Shown one piece after another: positions 51,491 to 55,595 of a stretch of 55,595 nucleotides of DNA. Where the stretch lies: NCBI RefSeq assembly GCF_016902345.1, contig NZ_JACJLR010000022.1, positions 1 through 55,595 of the forward strand, written 5' to 3'. The notes beneath the pieces were generated by a model. The model saw only the letters and a list, made by a program, of their open reading frames with translations, was not told the origin of the DNA and made no database searches. The translations under genes were made by a program, and so were the position numbers. Source of the DNA: Mediterraneibacter glycyrrhizinilyticus (GTDB lineage: Bacteria > Bacillota > Clostridia > Lachnospirales > Lachnospiraceae). The stretch's first letter is position 1; every line of letters begins with the position of its first letter.

Positions 51491-51618
51491 ACCAAACTCA
51501 TCGTGATATTTTGCGATAATTTGCGATAGTTTATGATGTTTTCTTATCTTCCACAAAATCCGCTTAAACACTTGATTTTCCTATGTTTTCAAGGAATTCA
51601 GCTCAGGAAACTTCTTTA

Positions 51619-52545
51619 TTAGTTTCCAGCCATCTGTGCCGCTACTTCCTCAGCAAAGTTCTCCTGTTTCTTCTCGATTCCTTCGCCTGTCTCGAAGCGG
51701 ATGAACTTCTTGACTGTAACATTTGCACCGTTCTCTTTTGCAACCTTGTCAACATATTTTGCCACTGTGAGGTCGCCGTCCTGAACATATACCTGATCCA
51801 GCAGGCAGATCTCTTTCATCTCTTTGTTAAGACGTCCGATAATCATCTTCTCGATGATGTTGTCCGGCTTCTCCGGGTTCTCCTGCTTAGCCTGAGCAAG
51901 GAGAATCTCTTTCTCGTGATCAAGGAAATCCTGGGAAACCTCATCGCGGGATACATATTTCGGAGACATAGCTGCAACCTGCATAGCTACGTTCTTCAGG
52001 CAGGTTTTGATCTCGTCGTTCACAACATCTGTATCAGCAACAACAAGGACACCGATACGTCCGCCGCCGTGGATGTAGGATACAACGCATCCGTTCTCAG
52101 CGTTCACTCTCTCGAATCTTCTGATGTTCAGGTTCTCACCGATCACTGCGATCTTCTCAACAAGAGCATCTTTTACAGTCTTGGATGTATCTGCTGCCCA
52201 TGCCTCTGCCATGAACGCGTCCATGTCAGCTGCGTCAGAATCAACTACCTGATTTACGACAGCCTCTACGAATCCCTGGAACTCATCGTTCTTTGCAACG
52301 AAGTCTGTCTCAGAGTTAACCTCAACGATCGCTGCCATCTTATCATCTTTAACAACAGTCTTAACGATACCCTCTGCTGCGATCCTTCCGGCTTTCTTTT
52401 CAGCTTTAGCCTGTCCGTTCTTTCTCAGGAACTCAACTGCAGCGTCCATATCGCCGTTTGTCTCTGTAAGAGCTTTCTTGCAGTCCATCATGCCTGCGCC
52501 TGTCATTTCTCTTAATTCTTTTACCATTCCTGCTGTGATTGCCAT
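51619..52545 (-). CDS. tsf: translation elongation factor Ts
   Basis: This protein of 308 residues exchanges GDP for GTP on EF-Tu. The N-terminal UBA-like domain (VKELREMTGAGMMDCKKALT) and the core motif EVNSETDFVAKNDEF are diagnostic. The start at 52545 follows GGAGGAA. It lies 26 bp after rpsB, the usual operon. In most Firmicutes pyrH follows, but here the next sequence is the mobile element and pyrH is not in the window. GGAAAC/GTTTCC at the stop codon forms a small hairpin. Confidence 0.98.
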   Translation of the reverse strand: MAITAGMVKELREMTGAGMMDCKKALTETNGDMDAAVEFLRKNGQAKAEKKAGRIAAEGIVKTVVKDDKMAAIVEVNSETDFVAKNDEFQGFVEAVVNQVVDSDAADMDAFMAEAWAADTSKTVKDALVEKIAVIGENLNIRRFERVNAENGCVVSYIHGGGRIGVLVVADTDVVNDEIKTCLKNVAMQVAAMSPKYVSRDEVSQDFLDHEKEILLAQAKQENPEKPDNIIEKMIIGRLNKEMKEICLLDQVYVQDGDLTVAKYVDKVAKENGANVTVKKFIRFETGEGIEKKQENFAEEVAAQMAGN

Positions 52546-52571
52546 GATAAATTCCTCCATTAAATAAGTGA

Positions 52572-53330
52572 TTACTCTTCTACAGCCTCTTCAGCTTCCT
52601 CTGCTGCATCTACAGCTTCCTCGTCGTAATACTCTTCTTCGCCTGTCGCGCCCTGGTTTGCCTCGATAACAGCGTCTGCCATCTTGGAAACGATGAGCTT
52701 AACAGCTCTGATCGCATCGTCGTTACCCGGGATCACGTAATCCAGTTCTTCCGGATCACAGTTTGTATCACAGATACCGATCAGTGTGATGCCAAGTGTA
52801 TGAGCTTCCTGAACACAGATTCTCTCTTTCTTCGGGTCAACAACGAAGATCGCATCCGGCAGTCTCTTCATCTCTTTGATTCCGCCGAGGTTCTTCTCAA
52901 GTTTTGCCCACTCTTTCTTCAGAGCGATAACTTCTTTCTTCGGGAGAACATCAAATGTTCCGTCCTCTGACATAGCCTCGATCTCTTTCAGACGTTTTAC
53001 ACGGCTCTGGATCGTCTTGAAGTTTGTGAGCATACCGCCCAGCCATCTCTCATTTACGTAGAACATTCCGCAGCGCTCTGCCTCAGCCTTGATCGCATCC
53101 TGAGCCTGTTTCTTTGTTCCCACGAACAGGATCGTGCCGCCCTCTGCAGCGATGTCGGAAACAGCCTTGTATGCATCGTCAACCATTCCTACAGATTTCT
53201 GCAGGTCGATGATGTAGATACCATTTCTCTCTGTGTAGATGTACGGAGCCATTTTCGGGTTCCATCTTCTTGTCTGATGTCCGAAGTGAACACCTGCTTC
53301 AAGTAACTGCTTCATTGAAATAACACTCAT
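52572..53330 (-). CDS. rpsB: 30S ribosomal protein S2
   Basis: This 252-residue protein contains the S2 signatures [20 protein letters not shown] near the start and [20 protein letters not shown] in the second half, with a typical acidic tail. It sits on the 30S subunit near S1-binding and the mRNA exit. The start at 53330 is set by TGGAGGAAAG. It is co-transcribed with tsf. Confidence 0.98.
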   Translation of the reverse strand: MSVISMKQLLEAGVHFGHQTRRWNPKMAPYIYTERNGIYIIDLQKSVGMVDDAYKAVSDIAAEGGTILFVGTKKQAQDAIKAEAERCGMFYVNERWLGGMLTNFKTIQSRVKRLKEIEAMSEDGTFDVLPKKEVIALKKEWAKLEKNLGGIKEMKRLPDAIFVVDPKKERICVQEAHTLGITLIGICDTNCDPEELDYVIPGNDDAIRAVKLIVSKMADAVIEANQGATGEEEYYDEEAVDAAEEAEEAVEE

Positions 53331-53460
53331 GTTTCTTTCCTCCATTTGGTTTTCTTCTTCCGTATGCTTTCTTTCCCTCCGAGACCGTCCGCACTCTGCG
53401 GCTTAGGCACCATCAGAAGGATCCACATACGTGTTTTTTTGCAACGTTTGTAGTATATCA
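53331..53460 (-). promoter_or_regulatory. rpsB leader region, possible autoregulatory RNA
   Basis: The ~130 nt before rpsB on the minus strand include a GC-rich segment (around 53380-53410) with partly complementary CCGCAGAG and CGGTCTCGG stretches. Leaders of ribosomal protein operons often bind their own product. I cannot assign a known motif. Confidence 0.3.
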
Positions 53461-53560
53461 CAGAAATATGGGCTTTGCAAGAATTTTTCTTGTAATGAGC
53501 CCGCCGGATATGATATTCTGGCACTGCAGAAAAATATCATTTTATATATGGAGGTTCGAT

Positions 53561-53932
53561 ATGAAATTTACTTTTGCACACAACAACCTGAATGTATATG
53601 ATCTTGAGAAATCTCTCGCATTCTATAAAGAAGCGCTGGGACTGACCGTGACCCGCACCAAGGACGCCGACGACGGAAGCTTTAAGCTTGTATACCTTGG
53701 AGACAACACGACTCCCCATCTCCTTGAGCTCACCTGGCTGAGAGACTGGGACCGCCCGTACAACCTGGGAGACAACGAGATCCATCTTGCGTTTACTGCA
53801 GATGACTTTGACGCAGCTTTCAAAAAACACAAGGAAATGGGATGTGTCTGTTTTGAAAACCCTGCAATGGGGATCTACTTTATCGAGGATCCGGACGGGT
53901 ACTGGCTGGAGATCGTCCCTGCCTCTTTATAA
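53561..53932 (+). CDS. glyoxalase I-like VOC-family protein
   Basis: This 123-residue protein has the beta-alpha-beta-beta-beta repeats of the VOC superfamily. Likely metal ligands are H5 (FAHNNLNVYDLEKSLAFYK), the Glu in LLELTW, the His in NEIHLAF and the Glu in GYWLEIVP. It resembles lactoylglutathione lyase (GloA) and might detoxify methylglyoxal. The start at 53561 follows GGAGG, whereas the longer frame has no ribosome site. A terminator pair follows. Confidence 0.85.
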   Translation: MKFTFAHNNLNVYDLEKSLAFYKEALGLTVTRTKDADDGSFKLVYLGDNTTPHLLELTWLRDWDRPYNLGDNEIHLAFTADDFDAAFKKHKEMGCVCFENPAMGIYFIEDPDGYWLEIVPASL

Positions 53933-53980
53933 GGGTAAAAAGTCTCGAGTAAACCCGGACTTTGTCTTATCGCCGTTACA

Positions 53981-54020
53981 AAAAGAGCCTCTGTGCTGTC
54001 ACAGAGACTCTTTTCTTTTT
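53981..54020. terminator. terminator after the glyoxalase gene
   Basis: GAGCCTCTGTG pairs with CACAGAGACTC around CTGT, with AAAA before and TTTTCTTTTT after. Confidence 0.8.
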
Positions 54021-54035
54021 CTCCTATAAGTAACA

Positions 54036-54060
54036 GGGAACCTGCCAATGGCAGGTTCCC
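54036..54060. terminator. perfect 11-bp hairpin between convergent genes
   Basis: GGGAACCTGCC and GGCAGGTTCCC pair perfectly around AAT, just past the stop of the NlpC/P60 gene. It probably serves that gene. Confidence 0.6.
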
Positions 54061-54085
54061 CACATCTCACTCTCATTCATTCTCA

Positions 54086-55231
54086 CTATTGACGGACATA
54101 TACCATTCCGCTCTGTACCGGTCCGATGATAACGCCCACGCCCTCTGTCGCCGCATGGATCATCTGTCCGTTTCCTATGTAGATACCGCAGTGTCCGACT
54201 CCCGCGCAGACATCTCCGGGCTGCGGATTGCTCACTCTTGGCCAGCTAAGGAATGTGGAGCTTGTACCAATACGGGAGTATGACCCTGTCAGACAGTAGC
54301 TTACAAGTCCTGAACAGTCAAATGCTCCCGGGCTGCATGCGCCCCATACATAAGCCGCTCCCAGACAGCTGTAAGCCCGGTCCACGATCGCATTTCCCGT
54401 GCTCTCGCTGTAAGACGGCTCAGAACTTCCGCCGCTTCCGCCATTGCTGTTTCCACCGTTGTCGCTTCCGCCGCCGGATGGCTCTTCATAATCCTCCTCC
54501 GCTGCCGGTGTTGATGTGCCGCCGGTGTTTCCGCCGTTATCCTGAGCTGTCTCCTGAGACGCTCTTTCCTCTTCCTGCTTTCTCTTTGCTTCTTCTTCAG
54601 CCTTCTTACGTGCCGCCTCCTCTGCTGCTTTCCTTGCAGCTTCCTGGATCATGCCGTCAAGATTGCTGATCTCTTCACTTTTCTCACTGATCGTTGTGTT
54701 CAGTTCGCTCTGCTGTGCCTCGAACTCAACCTGCGTTGCTTCAAGATTATCCTGCTTTTCTTCCAGAGAGGACTTCAGTTCTTCTATCTTCTTCGTCGTT
54801 GCGATATACTCGTCCAGCTTTTCTCTGTCATATGTATGTACCTGCTGGGAATACTCCGCCTGACTGAGCATGCTGCTCATATCACCGGAAGTAAAAACCT
54901 TCTCTATGGTTGCAGAGCCGCTTCCCTCTTCATACATATATTTAATCCGGAGTTTCATCGCTTCATACTGCTGTTCCTGGTCTTCCTCCGCAGCCTTAAG
55001 ATCTTCCTCTGTCTTCGCGATTTCCTCACCAGTCTCGATCAGATCACTTTCCAGTTCAGAAATCTTATCCATCAGAGTGTTCAGCTGTGACTGAAGACTG
55101 TTCATCTCACTCTGCGCCTGTTCTTTCTGATCTTTCAGATCATCCACCTCATCCGCAAAGACCGGAGTTACGGTAAGTGAACAGGTGAGCATTGTTGCAA
55201 GAAATGCACTTCCAACTTTTTTCAACTTCAT
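54086..55231 (-). CDS. secreted coiled-coil NlpC/P60 peptidoglycan hydrolase (CwlO/PcsB type)
   Basis: This 381-residue protein starts with a signal peptide (cleavage after PVFADE-type site, about residue 27). A long coiled coil (residues ~28-240) follows, then a Gly/Ser/Asn-rich linker and a C-terminal NlpC/P60 endopeptidase domain with the catalytic Cys in AFDCSGLVSYCL and His in VGHCGIYIG. It cuts stem peptides of peptidoglycan during growth or division, probably controlled by FtsEX through the coiled coil as in CwlO/PcsB. The start at 55231 follows GGTGGAAAA. A WalR box lies upstream. Confidence 0.92.
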   Translation of the reverse strand: MKLKKVGSAFLATMLTCSLTVTPVFADEVDDLKDQKEQAQSEMNSLQSQLNTLMDKISELESDLIETGEEIAKTEEDLKAAEEDQEQQYEAMKLRIKYMYEEGSGSATIEKVFTSGDMSSMLSQAEYSQQVHTYDREKLDEYIATTKKIEELKSSLEEKQDNLEATQVEFEAQQSELNTTISEKSEEISNLDGMIQEAARKAAEEAARKKAEEEAKRKQEEERASQETAQDNGGNTGGTSTPAAEEDYEEPSGGGSDNGGNSNGGSGGSSEPSYSESTGNAIVDRAYSCLGAAYVWGACSPGAFDCSGLVSYCLTGSYSRIGTSSTFLSWPRVSNPQPGDVCAGVGHCGIYIGNGQMIHAATEGVGVIIGPVQSGMVYVRQ

Positions 55232-55373
55232 TTTTCCACCAATCCTTATATTATTATTCAAATCCCCACATATATGATTAATCATACAGCAAAGCTCTGC
55301 CTTTTTCAACAAAAAAGCACAAAAAAGAAACTTTGTGGGAAACATCTCGGTACAGTTCCATAATATGTAATAA

Positions 55374-55426
55374 AGTATAATAAAAAACTTCGAGAATTTC
55401 AACATCTTTTTAACATTTTTGTAACA
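55374..55426 (-). promoter_or_regulatory. promoter plus WalR box of the NlpC/P60 gene
   Basis: On the minus strand TTGAAA (55397-55402) and TATACT (55374-55379) are exactly 17 bp apart. Seven bases upstream of the -35 box, TGTTAC-N5-TGTTAA (55410-55426) matches the WalR/YycF consensus TGTWAH-N5-TGTWAH. WalR activates wall hydrolase genes of this type in Bacillus and Streptococcus. Confidence 0.75.
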
Positions 55427-55537
55427 TTTCACATTTTTCACTTTTCCATCTCTTTTTTCTCCGCCTTTCTGTACACAGGAATCATTAAAGGGGCTGTCGG
55501 TTAATACCGATTTTTAATCCCTGACATGCAGGGAAGA

Positions 55538-55594
55538 GGCAATCCCAGAGAATTCGGGCTTTTTTAAGCCCCTAATTCTCCAGTGGATTGTCTC
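55538..55594. repeat. long imperfect inverted repeat at the window edge
   Basis: GGCAATCCCAGAGAATTCGG and the reverse complement of 55571-55594 (GACAATCCACTGGAGAATTA) pair around a short GGGCTT-TTTT-AAGCCC centre. Another hairpin, TCCCTG/CAGGGA, lies at 55519-55535. It may be a terminator or the end of a mobile element cut off by the window. Confidence 0.4.
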
Positions 55595-55595
55595 T

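Noticed and set aside
51583..52515. 310-codon plus-strand frame opposite tsf
   Set aside because: It is the mirror image of a conserved essential gene and has no ribosome site.

Overview
The window reads as a chromosome segment of a gut Firmicute, most likely a Lachnospiraceae (Blautia-like, inferred). The evidence is AGGAGG-type ribosome binding sites, a YesMN/LplBC-type polysaccharide locus, rpsB-tsf with typical clostridial sequences, and clostridial-type mobile-element genes. No tRNA, rRNA or CRISPR array was seen.

Region 1 (1-16.4 kb, nearly all on the minus strand). A truncated AEC transporter next to a possible IS end is coupled to a LysR regulator. A xylan / arabinoxylan utilisation operon follows: GH10 xylanase, SGNH acetylesterase, YesM-type sensor kinase, YesN-type response regulator, lipoprotein binding protein, two CUT1 permeases, GH3 beta-xylosidase/glucosidase, YesL-like membrane protein, GH51 arabinofuranosidase and a small Cys-rich protein. 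Imported xylo-oligosaccharides would be sensed by the kinase pair and cut by enzymes that lack signal peptides.

Region 2 (16.4-18.4 kb) is recombination debris: a FRG-domain gene joined to the tail of a CHAP-type hydrolase, and a hypothetical gene.

Region 3 (about 18.5-51.5 kb) is the interesting part: a 33-kb integrated virus- or plasmid-like element bounded by 15-bp direct repeats, lying beside tsf. It carries a Tn916-type integrase with an excisionase, a second XerD-like recombinase behind a LexA-like box, and several XRE regulators. Its packaging and head genes are terminase, portal, scaffold, HK97-type capsid and possible neck proteins. A radical SAM protein, a possible DHH protein and a cold-shock protein are interleaved with them. 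The core is a rare set: a 1174-aa single-chain RNA polymerase-like protein (DxDxD motif, related to the RdRP/YonO type), a topoisomerase VI-A/Spo11-like TOPRIM protein, an archaeo-eukaryotic primase-like protein, and a TubR/TubZ tubulin partition pair. I see no tail, tape-measure, holin or endolysin genes, no DNA polymerase or helicase, and no conjugation genes. It may be a capsid-forming satellite or a tubulin-segregating phage-plasmid with its own transcriptase.

Regulatory structures in the element include a 20-bp hairpin at the start of the TOPRIM gene, a candidate ~87-nt small RNA between tubR and the XRE repressor, a structured 280-bp non-coding block, and a one-directional ATATGGGGATA array.

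Region 4 (51.6-55.6 kb) is conserved host sequence: tsf, rpsB, a glyoxalase-family gene, and a coiled-coil NlpC/P60 peptidoglycan hydrolase with a good promoter and a textbook WalR box.
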